This document shows positions 1-8,001 of a DNA stretch of 51,132 nucleotides, piece by piece. Position 1 is the stretch's first letter; each line of letters starts with the position of its first letter. A program made the position numbers and the translations under genes. Below the pieces are notes generated by a model. The model saw only the letters and a list, made by a program, of their open reading frames with translations. It made no database searches and was not told the DNA's origin. The stretch spans positions 1-51,132 of the forward strand of contig NZ_RAZF01000020.1 in the NCBI RefSeq assembly GCF_003612555.1, in the 5' to 3' direction. The DNA is from Acutalibacter sp. 1XD8-33. Lineage in GTDB: Bacteria > Bacillota > Clostridia > Oscillospirales > Acutalibacteraceae.

Positions 1-203
1 ACGGGGTTGTATGCGGGCCGCTGGTTGCGGTCAAGGATAACGGCCCCGCTTTCGTCCGTTTCTTCCCCGCGCTTCAATTCAAGGTAGATCGTTTTCACGC
101 TCATTCCCAGCCGTTCTGCTATGTCCGCCGCCCGGTCGTTTAACTGATACCACGCGGAAATCTGCTTTCGGTCTGCGAATGTCAAATATCTGTATTTCCG
201 CAA
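1..203 (-). CDS. Partial HTH protein of a mobile element (N-terminal part)
   Basis: The minus strand reads TTG CGG AAA TAC from 203, behind a GGGGGTGAG ribosome site, and stays open to the window edge (67 codons). The peptide contains LTFADRKQISAWY and DIAERLGMSVKTIYLEL, a helix-turn-helix of the IS30/resolvase-like kind often found as a small DNA-binding protein in Firmicutes conjugative elements. What is seen is only the HTH; the identification as an element-borne accessory regulator is recalled from similar proteins. The C-terminus lies outside the window. It suggests that an integrative element ends close to position 300. Confidence 0.6.
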   Translation of the reverse strand, partial: MRKYRYLTFADRKQISAWYQLNDRAADIAERLGMSVKTIYLELKRGEETDESGAVILDRNQRPAYNP

Positions 204-244
204 TATTTCTCACCCCCGGTTCTGTTGTTCTCCTATTTCTTTGC

Positions 245-288
245 AAAAAAATTAGGCTACACAGGCCGTTTGACCTTGTGTAACCTAA
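245..288 (-). terminator. Rho-independent terminator read on the minus strand
   Basis: Arms TTAGGCTACAC (252-262) and GTGTAACCTAA (278-288) pair with one G-U, and on the minus strand the hairpin is followed by seven T (complement of A at 245-251). It lies upstream of the partial HTH gene, so it either ends minus-strand transcripts entering from the right or acts as a leader attenuator of the element. Confidence 0.6.
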
Positions 289-328
289 TTGTAATGCTTG
301 CCTATGGGAGACTTTTTTCCAAAACCTC

Positions 329-358
329 TTGATTTGTCCTTGCTACAAGGAGTATAAT
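329..358 (+). promoter_or_regulatory. MerR-type promoter with palindromic operator in the spacer
   Basis: A -35 TTGATT (329-334) and a perfect -10 TATAAT (353-358) are separated by 18 bp. The spacer holds the palindrome TCCTTG-CTA-CAAGGA (337-351). An over-long spacer filled by a dyad is the hallmark of MerR-family activated promoters, which drive many multidrug exporters. No merR gene is seen next to it; the expected position to the left is occupied by the mobile-element edge. Confidence 0.65.
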
Positions 359-400
359 GTACTATTAGATGCAAAATGAAATGATGAGGGGAAGGTTGTC

Positions 401-1810
401 TTGCGGATGAGGTTCAAATTTAGGCCCCGGACCCGGGTCCGGCGGAATTCCTATGAGATCAACATGACAGAAGGGCCCATTTTAAAGAAACTGGTGCAGT
501 TTTCCGTTCCACTGGCTCTTTCGGGAATCCTTCAGCTTCTGTTTAACGCTGCAGACATTGTGGTGGTGGGCCGCTTTGCCGGCAGCCATTCTCTGGCTGC
601 TGTGGGCTCCACAGGCGCTCTGAACAATCTGATTGTCAATCTGTTTATCGGCCTATCCATTGGAGTCAACGTGCTGGTCGCGCGGTATTATGGCGCGGGC
701 CAGGGAAAAGACCTTTATGAGACGGTACACACCGCCATCCTTACCGCCGCTATCTGCGGGGTGGCCCTTATTTTTTTGGGAATCGGGCTTTCCCGCCCGC
801 TGCTGGAGATGATGGACACACCTGCGGATGTCATTGACCATTCCGTACTGTACATGCGCATTATTTTTGCCGGTATGCCGGCGGGAATGATCTACAATTT
901 TGGCGCGGCGGTGCTTCGGGCGGTGGGAGACACCCAGCGTCCTCTCTATTTCCTGCTGATCGCCGGGGTTATCAACGTGGTGCTGAATCTGTTTTTCGTC
1001 ATTGTCTTGCATATGGGCGTGGCTGGAGTGGCTACCGCCACCGTGATTTCCCAATGCGTCTCCGCCGTCCTGGTGGTGCTTTGTCTGATGCGCAGCGAGG
1101 GAGTCTACCGCCTGAACCTGAAGGAACTGAAAATACATAAATCTAAACTCATTGAGATGACCCGCATCGGCATTCCGGCGGGCATCCAGGGGTCCATGTT
1201 CTCCATCTCCAATGTACTGATCCAGTCCACGATCAATTCTTTTGGAGCCATCGCCATGGCGGGCAGCACTGCCGGAGGAAATATTGAGGGATTTGTGTGG
1301 ACAGCTATGGACGCCTTCACCCAGGCGACCCAGAGCTTTGTGGGGCAGAATTACGGGGCGAAAAAGATGGACCGGGTCAGGAAGATCATGTGGAGCTGCA
1401 TGGGCCTGGTGACAGGCGTCGGTCTGGTGCTGGGCGTAAGCGCCTATCTGGCGGCGCGTCCTCTCTTGGGCATCTACTCCTCCGACCCGGCGGTGATTGA
1501 GTATGGCCGGGCTCGGATGCTGCTGGTCTGCGTGCCCTATTTTACCTGCGGGGCTATGGGGATCTTCGTGGGCGGAATGCGGGGCCTGGGCTCCTCTCTG
1601 ACCCCCATGATCAACACAGTGTTCAGTGTGTGCGTGCTGCGGGTGGTCTGGGTATACACCGTGTTCGCCCTTTGGTCCACCTGGGAGGTGCTCTTCCTCT
1701 CCTACCCGGTGACCTGGGTGGTGGCCTCGGTGATCGGCGGAATCTGCTATATGGTCATCAAGAAAAAGGCTGTAGCCCGGCTGACTCCCCAAGGCGCGAG
1801 GTCCCAATAA
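401..1810 (+). CDS. MATE family multidrug/sodium antiporter
   Basis: 469 residues, the usual MATE length, with about twelve hydrophobic segments and two homologous halves. The N-terminal half has the family signature around GPILKKLVQFSVPLALSGILQ and NAADIVVVGRF, and the second half repeats the pattern (IEMTRIGIPAGIQG). It is an inner-membrane exporter that uses a proton or sodium gradient to expel cationic drugs or other organic compounds; the substrate cannot be told from sequence. Start: TTG at 401 has GGGGAAGG six to seven bases upstream; an ATG at 407 in the same frame is the alternative. Single-gene unit, with a MerR-type promoter upstream and a strong terminator downstream. Confidence 0.9.
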   Translation: MRMRFKFRPRTRVRRNSYEINMTEGPILKKLVQFSVPLALSGILQLLFNAADIVVVGRFAGSHSLAAVGSTGALNNLIVNLFIGLSIGVNVLVARYYGAGQGKDLYETVHTAILTAAICGVALIFLGIGLSRPLLEMMDTPADVIDHSVLYMRIIFAGMPAGMIYNFGAAVLRAVGDTQRPLYFLLIAGVINVVLNLFFVIVLHMGVAGVATATVISQCVSAVLVVLCLMRSEGVYRLNLKELKIHKSKLIEMTRIGIPAGIQGSMFSISNVLIQSTINSFGAIAMAGSTAGGNIEGFVWTAMDAFTQATQSFVGQNYGAKKMDRVRKIMWSCMGLVTGVGLVLGVSAYLAARPLLGIYSSDPAVIEYGRARMLLVCVPYFTCGAMGIFVGGMRGLGSSLTPMINTVFSVCVLRVVWVYTVFALWSTWEVLFLSYPVTWVVASVIGGICYMVIKKKAVARLTPQGARSQ

Positions 1811-1831
1811 AAATAATCTTCCCTGTTACAT

Positions 1832-1872
1832 GCGGGCCGTCTGCCTTGATTATGGCAAGCGGCCCGCGTTTT
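1832..1872 (+). terminator. Terminator after the MATE gene
   Basis: GCGGGCCG (1832-1839) pairs with CGGCCCGC (1860-1867), with an inner TGCC/GGCA stem, followed by GTTTT. Confidence 0.75.
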
Positions 1873-2011
1873 CGCGCCCTGCCGCTGGCTGAATCCACTT
1901 GTGAATTCGGGCAAAACTCCTGTCAGTGCAGGCTCCCAATCCAACGGCGCTGGTTCTGCTCCCGGGATTTTACACATATATTGCAGTGTATCGTAATTTA
2001 TGGTAACCACA

Positions 2012-2041
2012 CTTGGAAATCGGTATTTACCGATTTCCAAG
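2012..2041. repeat. 30-bp near-perfect palindrome
   Basis: Fourteen-base arms CTTGGAAATCGGTA and TACCGATTTCCAAG around TT. It has no T run, so it is not an obvious terminator. It lies between the MATE and pdaA-like genes together with a second palindrome (2062-2092); the rest of 1873-2150 shows no gene that I recognise. Confidence 0.8.
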
Positions 2042-2061
2042 CTGGGCGGCTAGGCTGCCTG

Positions 2062-2092
2062 GTTCAAAAGAGGTGGAGTACCTCTTTTGAAC
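2062..2092. repeat. 31-bp inverted repeat
   Basis: Thirteen-base arms GTTCAAAAGAGGT and ACCTCTTTTGAAC with a GGAGT loop, 20 bp after the first palindrome and about 58 bp before the deacetylase start. May be an operator, an mRNA leader hairpin or a small repeat; nothing decides between these. Confidence 0.75.
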
Positions 2093-2150
2093 TGCGTTAA
2101 CTATAACGGTAGAACCGCGCCCTTTGCGGCGTAGAGGGGAGAGTGCCGGT

Positions 2151-2981
2151 ATGTCCAAGTCTTTTGAGAGGGTCCGCCGCCATCTGGCGGCAATCGTGGT
2201 GGCCGTGGTGGCGATTGCACTGACACTGGCCGCGGCGGCAGACCTATGGGGCCGCTGGGAGAGAGAAAAGGCTCCCGCAGAGGCGGTTTCCGGAGAAATC
2301 ACCAACTGGGGGCTAAGTTTCCAGCAGGAGGGCCAGCCTCCGGTGGCCAACGCTACGGAAGAGTATCTGGCTCAGTTCGACAGCGTATACTGTATGCCCA
2401 CAGAGGAGAAGAAGCTGTACCTCACCTTTGACGCGGGCTTTGAAAACGGCAGCACAGAGAAGATTTTAGACGCTCTGAAAAAACACGGCGTCAAAGCAAC
2501 ATTTTTCCTGGTGGGGAATTATTTTGAAACCCAGCCAGGTCTGGTCCGCCGCATGGTAGAAGAGGGCCATACCGTGGGCAACCACACCTACAGCCATCCG
2601 GATATGTCCTCCATTGGGGACGAGGAGAGCTTCCGTCAAGAGCTGGAAAAAAACGAGGCCTTATATAAAGAAGTGACCGGGGAGGAAATGCCGAAGCTCT
2701 ACCGCCCGCCCCAGGGAAAATTCTGCGAGAGCAACCTGAAAATGGCGCAGAAGCTGGGCTACCGCACCATATTCTGGAGCCTGGCCTATGTGGACTGGTA
2801 TGAGAACGACCAGCCTACCCCCCAGCAAGCCTACGACAAGTTGCTGCCCCGGGTGCATCCGGGGGCGGTGGTGCTGCTGCACAGCACCTCCAAAACCAAC
2901 GGGGAGATCCTGGATGAGCTCCTGGGCAAGTGGGAGGAGCTGGGGTATTCCTTTGGAGATTTGGCTGGGGACTTGCAATAG
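2151..2981 (+). CDS. pdaA: PdaA-type polysaccharide (muramic acid) deacetylase
   Basis: 276 residues: a short cytoplasmic N-terminus, one membrane anchor (about residues 12-30) and a NodB deacetylase domain. The motif YLTFDAGFENG replaces the common TFDDG; this D-A-G-F-E-N-G form is typical of the delta-lactam biosynthetic deacetylase PdaA of sporulation. The metal-binding GNHTYSHP and the YRPPQGKF and FWSLAYVDW motifs are intact. PdaA removes the N-acetyl group of muramic acid so that muramic delta-lactam can form in spore cortex peptidoglycan. Start: ATG 2151 has GAGGGGAG nine bases upstream; the longer TTG start at 2124 lacks a ribosome site. Single gene. The sporulation role is family knowledge; a general cell-wall deacetylase is the alternative. 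Confidence 0.85.
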   Translation: MSKSFERVRRHLAAIVVAVVAIALTLAAAADLWGRWEREKAPAEAVSGEITNWGLSFQQEGQPPVANATEEYLAQFDSVYCMPTEEKKLYLTFDAGFENGSTEKILDALKKHGVKATFFLVGNYFETQPGLVRRMVEEGHTVGNHTYSHPDMSSIGDEESFRQELEKNEALYKEVTGEEMPKLYRPPQGKFCESNLKMAQKLGYRTIFWSLAYVDWYENDQPTPQQAYDKLLPRVHPGAVVLLHSTSKTNGEILDELLGKWEELGYSFGDLAGDLQ

Positions 2982-3004
2982 AGCAAGAAATGGCATATAA
3001 TTGC

Positions 3005-3140
3005 CGAACCGGCAGGGATGGTCTTTGAACGGGAACAGCTCCAAAAGGTTGGTACAGACAATCTCTTCCTTTTCGGCGCGGAAGTGTCCTGGGCAGGAGT
3101 ACCCTCCGGGCCAGCATCGAACAACCTCGTCGCATTTCAT
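3005..3140 (-). pseudogene. Possible ParB-like N-terminal scrap of a mobile element
   Basis: On the minus strand the frame from 3140 reads EEIVCTNLLELFPFKDHP, which resembles the start of the ParB-like DNA-binding proteins of Firmicutes conjugative elements, then runs into the 3' end of the deacetylase gene. Only about 20 residues are convincing. It probably marks the left junction of the island. The rest of 2982-3244 holds no gene I can support. Confidence 0.3.
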
Positions 3141-3244
3141 GATGTAGATAAGACTTATTTAGAGATTATTATTTGTCGAGCTTTTCAGTCAATTCCGTTT
3201 TTTCAATAAAATCGAGTATCTTCATTCTAAAATAGTCCTTTGTT

Positions 3245-4164
3245 TTACTTTCTTGGTCCTAAAAATTTATCCCCATTCAAATGAATCATATGATCGGGCA
3301 TATCTGCAATCCAAACTTCAGTTTCCCAAGCCAGCGATTCTGAGAACTTCTTAAAAATTTTAAAATCAAGGAAAGCGGTAACATAAATCTTTCCTGCTGT
3401 AACGCCAGCAGTCATTTCTTCAATTTCTTTTATTCGTTTTGGCTCCATCGGTCCGACAGAAGTAACGAATTCGATAAAATAAAGCCAATTTTTTCTTCAG
3501 AGTAGAGGACAACATCGGGCATTTTATCATGAAGAGTAATTGTAAATCCGAGATCTTGTAGCCTTGCTACATTTTTTACCAAATCCTTTTCTGTAGTATC
3601 ACCAACATAAAGACACTCGGAATTTGGAGCAAAGCGAGGGGCAAACTCTTCAATAATCGCCTTTTGCAGTTCATTGTGCTTGCCAGGTGAAAAAGTAAAA
3701 TCCTCACCGTTAATCCGAACAGGCATTTTTCTCATTGTCCGCTTAGATGCATAAAGGTCAATCAATGTTTCGTGAGATTGTAAGAAATTTATCTTTTCTG
3801 CCTCCCAATACGCTGTACCAAAGCTATGGATAAGAGCGAGCATTTCATCTGTTAGACGATAGCGATAATTCGGACTGTTGGTCTCTTTTCCATTATCCTC
3901 AATAAACGCAGCGTTTCTAAAATGGTGCATAGCTTGTTTTCGGAAAGTCTCTCGGCTGTTTTCTGCATATGTAACGCCATAGTTTTCTTTTGTAAATGCA
4001 ATAACATCGTGAATACGAATCCAGTTGTTTGTTGCACTCGTCCACAAGTCTTGCTCTTTTATATTTGCCATAGCAAGGAGAGCAAAACAGCACAAATCTG
4101 CCTGCTGTTTTGCTGGCACTTGCAACTCTTTCAGTATTTCTCCTGCTTCCTCGATTTTGCTCAT
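3245..4164 (-). pseudogene. BsuBI/PstI-type type II restriction endonuclease, frameshifted
   Basis: Two overlapping minus-strand frames make up one BsuBI/PstI-like enzyme: residues 1-224 (winged-helix N-terminal part, ending MPDVVLYSEEK) and a C-terminal part from PKRIKEIEEM through WETEVWIADMPDHMIHLNGD to GPRK. Joining them needs one extra A in the run at 3489-3494 (six A on the minus strand; seven restores EEKNWLYFIEFVTS). The break falls inside the PD-(D/E)XK catalytic core. The repaired protein would be about 306 residues, close to R.BsuBI and R.PstI. These enzymes cut CTGCAG; that this one does is inference. It follows its methyltransferase and is transcribed with it. As written it is inactive, unless the run is phase-variable or the base is a sequencing error. 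Confidence 0.85.
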
Positions 4165-5641
4165 AAATAAAACTCCTTAAAATTTGATCGCAGCCTGTTT
4201 CTGTCATATCCCGCAATTTTATCAGTTCTTTTCCCATTCGCTCTATACTTTCCAAAGGCGGCACAGGCATAGAGTTGATTTCTGTAGAATTGACCTGTGT
4301 AGATCCGTTTAATATTCTGTAATAGCTATCATAGAGGGTGGAATTGAACAGCACATATAAACCATAAACAATACACTCAGACAAATCCCTCAAACCGCCG
4401 ATAAAATTGATTTTATTTTGTGTGCTGGTTTTTGCGTAATCGGGATATTTTCTTGCCAAATATACGCCGCACTGCAAGCGTCGGTGTTCTTCCTTAGCGG
4501 TAAATCTTTTTACAAACAGATAATTTGCATTGGGCTGTAATAATCCCGCTTGACTTGTAAGAATATATTCATGCTCTTTTCCGATAGGGAAAATGACTTT
4601 TCCATCTTGAATGTGTTGTGCATAGAAAAGAGGAACTGCTTGATCTTCTGCCATATCACGCAAAACTTCTCTATTTCTAAAATCAACAGTCAAGCCTGTT
4701 TTCATCTTTAACCCAATACTCGGCAATGTGTTTGTCCATCTATTGAGCTGTTCAAGTGTTTCTATCTCTTGCTCATTTGTAACCAAATATACATAGGTAT
4801 CCTCACCTGAAACAACTGTAGAGTAAGGAGCTTCAAAGACAGTTTTATCAGAGAAGTCCCTGTTACTTTGTGTTGTTGTAATAGATATTTGTGAAGGAAC
4901 ATTTGTCGTCTTTCTTACTTTAATTATGATAGTTTCACTTTCCTTTTCAAATACTTTATCACGGCTGACAAACAAGTGAATATGTTCCAAAACTCCTTCA
5001 CTCAAAAACTTTTGACGGAACTTTTTGAAATATGCTCCTGATGTCCAAGAGCGAGGAATGATATATACTAATTCGCCATTTGGAATAAGATTAAACATTC
5101 CCATAGCGGCAAACAGAAAATATAAATTAGGGGCACCATAGCAAACATCAGGCATTGCCTTAGCCTCTGGAGCATCTTTTGCAATCTTCATATACGGCGG
5201 ATTTCCAATCACCATATCGTATTTAAGAGGATTAGGTTCAGCACCAAGCATTCCATTATACTCTATCATGTGACTCAAAATATAGTTATCTTCTCGTATT
5301 TCATAGTCAACTCTTAATGTAGAATGCTGACAAACCCACTGAAGATTTGCTCTCAACAACTCAATGATTTGAGGATCATTTTCATAACATACCAAGTGTA
5401 TATGCCGTAACTGTGGTATCCTTTGTAATCTTTCAATTAACGCAATAGACAATATGCCAGAGCCAGCTCCGGCATCAAGAATATAAAGCTGCTCTTTATT
5501 TACAGGCACTTCAAATAACTCAGCCATAAATACAGCAGTTTCTTTACTTGTAAAAAACTGACCGTAATTTTTTCTCTGAGTTTTTGGCATCTTTTCAATA
5601 TATCTGTTTGTTGTCTGAATAGCAAAATCAAGTAGGCTCAT
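3917..5641 (-). CDS. N6-adenine DNA methyltransferase, PstI/BsuBI type
   Basis: 574-residue frame. Motif I LDAGAGSGIL (about residue 55) binds AdoMet and motif IV GNPPY (about 150) is catalytic, giving a gamma-class N6-adenine methyltransferase; the rest resembles M.PstI/M.BsuBI, which protect CTGCAG. The family is about 500 residues and the homology stops near residue 490, at the ribosome site of the endonuclease. The last 80 or so residues are read out of frame through the endonuclease gene, so the stop has been lost or a one-base change in the T run before TTTTAAGGAG hides it (one T less gives TAA there). The start overlaps the end of the controller gene by 14 bp. It probably stays functional and protects DNA even though the endonuclease is broken. 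Confidence 0.85.
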   Translation of the reverse strand: MSLLDFAIQTTNRYIEKMPKTQRKNYGQFFTSKETAVFMAELFEVPVNKEQLYILDAGAGSGILSIALIERLQRIPQLRHIHLVCYENDPQIIELLRANLQWVCQHSTLRVDYEIREDNYILSHMIEYNGMLGAEPNPLKYDMVIGNPPYMKIAKDAPEAKAMPDVCYGAPNLYFLFAAMGMFNLIPNGELVYIIPRSWTSGAYFKKFRQKFLSEGVLEHIHLFVSRDKVFEKESETIIIKVRKTTNVPSQISITTTQSNRDFSDKTVFEAPYSTVVSGEDTYVYLVTNEQEIETLEQLNRWTNTLPSIGLKMKTGLTVDFRNREVLRDMAEDQAVPLFYAQHIQDGKVIFPIGKEHEYILTSQAGLLQPNANYLFVKRFTAKEEHRRLQCGVYLARKYPDYAKTSTQNKINFIGGLRDLSECIVYGLYVLFNSTLYDSYYRILNGSTQVNSTEINSMPVPPLESIERMGKELIKLRDMTETGCDQILRSFIYEQNRGSRRNTERVASASKTAGRFVLFCSPCYGKYKRARLVDECNKQLDSYSRCYCIYKRKLWRYICRKQPRDFPKTSYAPF

Positions 5642-5840
5642 TTTCGATAAACTCCATTACATCACCAATATCGCAAGTTAAAGCAGAACAAATTTTACAA
5701 AGACTCTCCAAAGATACAAACTCATTGCGACTCATCTTAGCCAGTACATTAAAACTAACTCCTGCAACTTTTTTCAAATCAGTCCGATTCATTTTCTTAT
5801 CTATAAGTAACTTCCATAGTTTATCATAGCTGATAGTCAT
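5628..5840 (-). CDS. XRE-family controller (C protein-like) of the R-M cassette
   Basis: 70 residues forming one Cro/CI-type helix-turn-helix (KLWKLLIDKKMNRTDLKKVA, VSFNVLAKMSRNE, SLESLCKICSALTCDIGDVMEF). Small XRE proteins upstream of type II systems act as C proteins that delay endonuclease expression until DNA is methylated; here the gene is first in the operon and overlaps the methyltransferase start by 14 bp, so translation is probably coupled. A general XRE regulator of the DUF739/HigA kind is the alternative. Confidence 0.8.
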   Translation of the reverse strand: MTISYDKLWKLLIDKKMNRTDLKKVAGVSFNVLAKMSRNEFVSLESLCKICSALTCDIGDVMEFIENEPT

Positions 5841-5870
5841 TTCGACACTCCATTCATTGGGACTATTTGT

Positions 5871-5899
5871 ATTATATCACACAATAAACGGAAAATCAA
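5871..5899 (-). promoter_or_regulatory. Sigma-A promoter of the R-M cassette
   Basis: On the minus strand TTGATT (5894-5899) and TATAAT (5871-5876) are 17 bp apart, about 30 bp upstream of the controller start. A near-consensus promoter for the controller-methyltransferase-endonuclease operon. Confidence 0.7.
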
Positions 5900-5980
5900 G
5901 CTACACTCATATATACATGAGAAAAACTTCCGATTAAATGAAAAAATGGCAGAACAGCAATTGCCATCCTGCCATACTAT

Positions 5981-6290
5981 TTATACATAAATCAGATCTG
6001 TATTTACAATCTCAATTGCCCTGCCACGGATATTATTCATTCTCCGCACCCATTCAAGCTGATTGTCTGATTTCAACTGTTCCGTCACGCCTTCACGCTC
6101 TGCCATCTGCTTTACCAGCCGAGAAAACATTTCCTCTGCTTGCTTATCAATATCAGCAAGGTAGCTGTTTAACTTACCGCTTGTGAGCAGAGTAGTATAA
6201 GTCGCTCGCCTATGCTCTTTCAAATAGCATTTGTGCCGCTGTCCCCCATACGCCGATGAGCTTTGTTTCTTCTTCGGGCACTTCGGTCAT
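5981..6290 (-). pseudogene. TnpV transposon protein remnant (minus copy), frameshifted
   Basis: The C-terminal frame (6223 to 5981) reads EHRRATYTTLLTSGKLNSYL, ADIDKQAEEMFSRLVKQMAE and NNIRGRAIEIVNTDLIYV, characteristic of TnpV, a small protein of Tn4451-type transposons. Upstream, in another frame, MTEVPEEETKLIGVWG gives the preceding segment; one G too many in the C5/G5 run at 6243-6247 separates them. The true N-terminus is missing. A relic with no likely function. Confidence 0.75.
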
Positions 6291-6460
6291 GTTCTCAGAA
6301 TTGCACAGAAATTGATCTATTTGTGTGGTTGGCAGGAGTTGTTTCATGAGAACGGACTAATGGACGATGGGACTGCAAATCTGTTAAGGGGTATGAGGGG
6401 TAAAGTGGCGGGATCAGGAGAATCGATGGCCTTTCCGATATCATGAATGGAGGGGGGAGC

Positions 6461-6497
6461 GCAAGGGGTACTTCACTAAGGAAGTGCCCCTTGTTGC
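6461..6497. terminator. Hairpin, possible terminator
   Basis: CAAGGGGTACTTC (6462-6474) pairs with GAAGTGCCCCTTG (6481-6493) with one G-U, followed on the plus strand by TTGCATTTT. Lies between the two TnpV remnants; 6291-6572 otherwise holds nothing recognisable. Confidence 0.45.
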
Positions 6498-6572
6498 ATT
6501 TTAGGAAATTTGTAAAGACGGTTGGCTATGATGAATTTGTAGGAATAATTAAATATACTGGAGGAAACTACA

Positions 6573-6704
6573 ATGAAATCATTATTTGAACAATTCGGCG
6601 GCACATACCGAAAGGAAAACGACTATGTCATTCCAAATCTTGAAATGCCAGATATAGCAAATTTTGAAATTGGTATTTACGGTCAACGGCATCTATATTT
6701 TTTG
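6573..6704 (+). pseudogene. TnpV N-terminal remnant (plus copy)
   Basis: ATG 6573 follows GGAGG and reads MKSLFEQFGGTYRKENDY, then GIYGQRHLYFL, the N-terminus of a TnpV protein. The homology stops abruptly at about 6704, where the 3' end of the minus-strand AraC-like gene begins. It is a second TnpV relic, opposite in strand to the one at 5981-6290 and carrying the part that copy lacks. Confidence 0.7.
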
Positions 6705-7472
6705 CAGCATTATCGGTATCCTTTAGGATTGCTTGGGAAGATAATTTGTAAGTTAGCGGAGGTAAGCCTACCTGCTTTTCAAATTGCTTTATGAAGTGGC
6801 TTTGGTCGCAAAAACCTGTGGTCAAAGCCACTTCTGTTATTGTTTGGGTGTTGTGCATCAATCGTTGTGCCTTGCGGATGCGGTTTTGAAGTTGAAACTG
6901 GTGCGGTGTAAGCCCCACTTCTGCTTTAAAACTTCGGATAAAATGGTATTTACTGATAAATGCGTTTTGTGCCATTTCTTCAATACTAAATTTAGCTTCG
7001 GGATATAATTCCAACCGCCTTTTTAGGTTATTGATAAATGGATTTTGGTTTTCAGAGTGCCAATCTGTATAAGCGGCAAGCGAGTTTAAGCAGTCCAATA
7101 ATTGTAATATCTGATACTGATTGATTCTTTCTGTGTTGAAAGCATTCATTAACAGAGCCATTATGTTATGCCTTATTTTATCGGCGGTATAGTGTGCGGC
7201 AATATTTTTATCAATACATAAACTCAGCAAAGTATAGCTGCTATGTGCTGAAATACTATGCGGCATATATGGGCAAATAATAAAGGTCTGATTTTTTCAT
7301 AAACCTTTTCATTATTATTCGCAGTATGCACAATAGAGCCATCTAACACAATGCCGATTGTATGCACGGAAACATGGTTATGTGTGGGATAGGATATTGT
7401 TGAATTTTCGCAGAAAATCAATTCTATGCCCATATTTGAATTGTATATGTAGCGTATGCTGTTTGCTGCCAT
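6705..7472 (-). pseudogene. AraC-family transcriptional regulator, frameshifted and 3'-truncated
   Basis: The N-terminal frame (7472 to about 7290) has a cupin-like sensor start (ENSTISYPTHNHVSVHTIGI) and the second frame gives the rest plus the AraC HTH pair (FSIEEMAQNAFISKYHFIRSF and ITEVALTTGFCDQSHFIKQF). Adding one A to the A6 run at 7292-7297 joins them as EKNQTFIICPYMPHSISAHS. The 3' end runs into antisense TnpV sequence near 6705, so the natural C-terminus is probably lost too. The same kind of run break occurs in the nearby endonuclease gene. Target genes are unknown; the HxlR/radical SAM genes lie just upstream. Confidence 0.8.
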
Positions 7473-7518
7473 AAGTATTACTTCCCTAACTATTTATGTG
7501 CCTGCCAGATATTGTGCT

Positions 7519-7851
7519 TTATTTCTCGCTGAGGTTTTCATCTCCCCATTGTTTCATGTGTTCAAAAACGGGAATGAAACTTTTGCCTAAGTCAGTAAGG
7601 TTATACTCCACACGGGGAGGTACTTCTTTGTAGTCATAACGGGTAATGAAGCCGTCGGCTTCCAGTTCCCGAAGCTGCTTTGTCAGGCTTGATTCCGTAA
7701 TGTCACCAATATGCCTGCGAAGCTCTCCAAAGCGGTGTATATCCCGAAAGGCGATGTAATAGATGATTTCAATTTTCCATTTACCGCCCAAGATTTTCTG
7801 TATGGTAGAAACTGTTTTGCAGCGTTCAACAGCCAATGTACTTTTTTTCAT
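7519..7851 (-). CDS. HxlR-family winged-helix regulator
   Basis: 110 residues from ATG 7851, which has GAAAGGAG eight bases upstream; the frame extends further to 7902 without a ribosome site. The HxlR signature is clear: CKTVSTIQKILGGKWKIEII, RFGELRRHIGDITESSLTKQL and RELEADGFITRYDYKEVPPR, VEYNLTDLGKSFIPV. Members are dimeric winged-helix regulators that often repress a divergent gene and respond to reactive electrophiles or redox state; a cysteine (C-K-T-V) sits in the usual N-terminal position. It is divergent from the tandem radical SAM genes, with dyads between them, so those genes are its probable targets. Confidence 0.88.
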   Translation of the reverse strand: MKKSTLAVERCKTVSTIQKILGGKWKIEIIYYIAFRDIHRFGELRRHIGDITESSLTKQLRELEADGFITRYDYKEVPPRVEYNLTDLGKSFIPVFEHMKQWGDENLSEK

Positions 7852-7931
7852 TCCTGCCACTCCTTTCTGACATAGTATAACACACCTTTTCTCAAAAATC
7901 AATGTACCGTTTCAATATATGTACTACAAAA

Positions 7932-7970
7932 AAGTACAGTACTTGTAAAATAATTGTACGCAAGTACAAT
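7932..7970. promoter_or_regulatory. Dyad operators between hxlR and the radical SAM genes
   Basis: Two dyads: AAGTAC-A-GTACTT (7932-7944) and ATTGTAC-GCAA-GTACAAT (7953-7970), both built on GTAC half sites; a further GTAC-ending motif lies at 7918-7924. A TATAGA at 7974 could be the -10 of the radical SAM transcript, placing the second dyad over its -35 region. HxlR proteins bind such dyads in the shared intergenic region. Confidence 0.6.
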
Positions 7971-8001
7971 TAGTATAGACTACAGAAAAGGAGAGGTGTT
8001 T

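Noticed and set aside
3018-3209. 63-residue plus-strand ORF after the deacetylase
   Set aside because: No ribosome site and no family resemblance; it crosses the apparent island junction.
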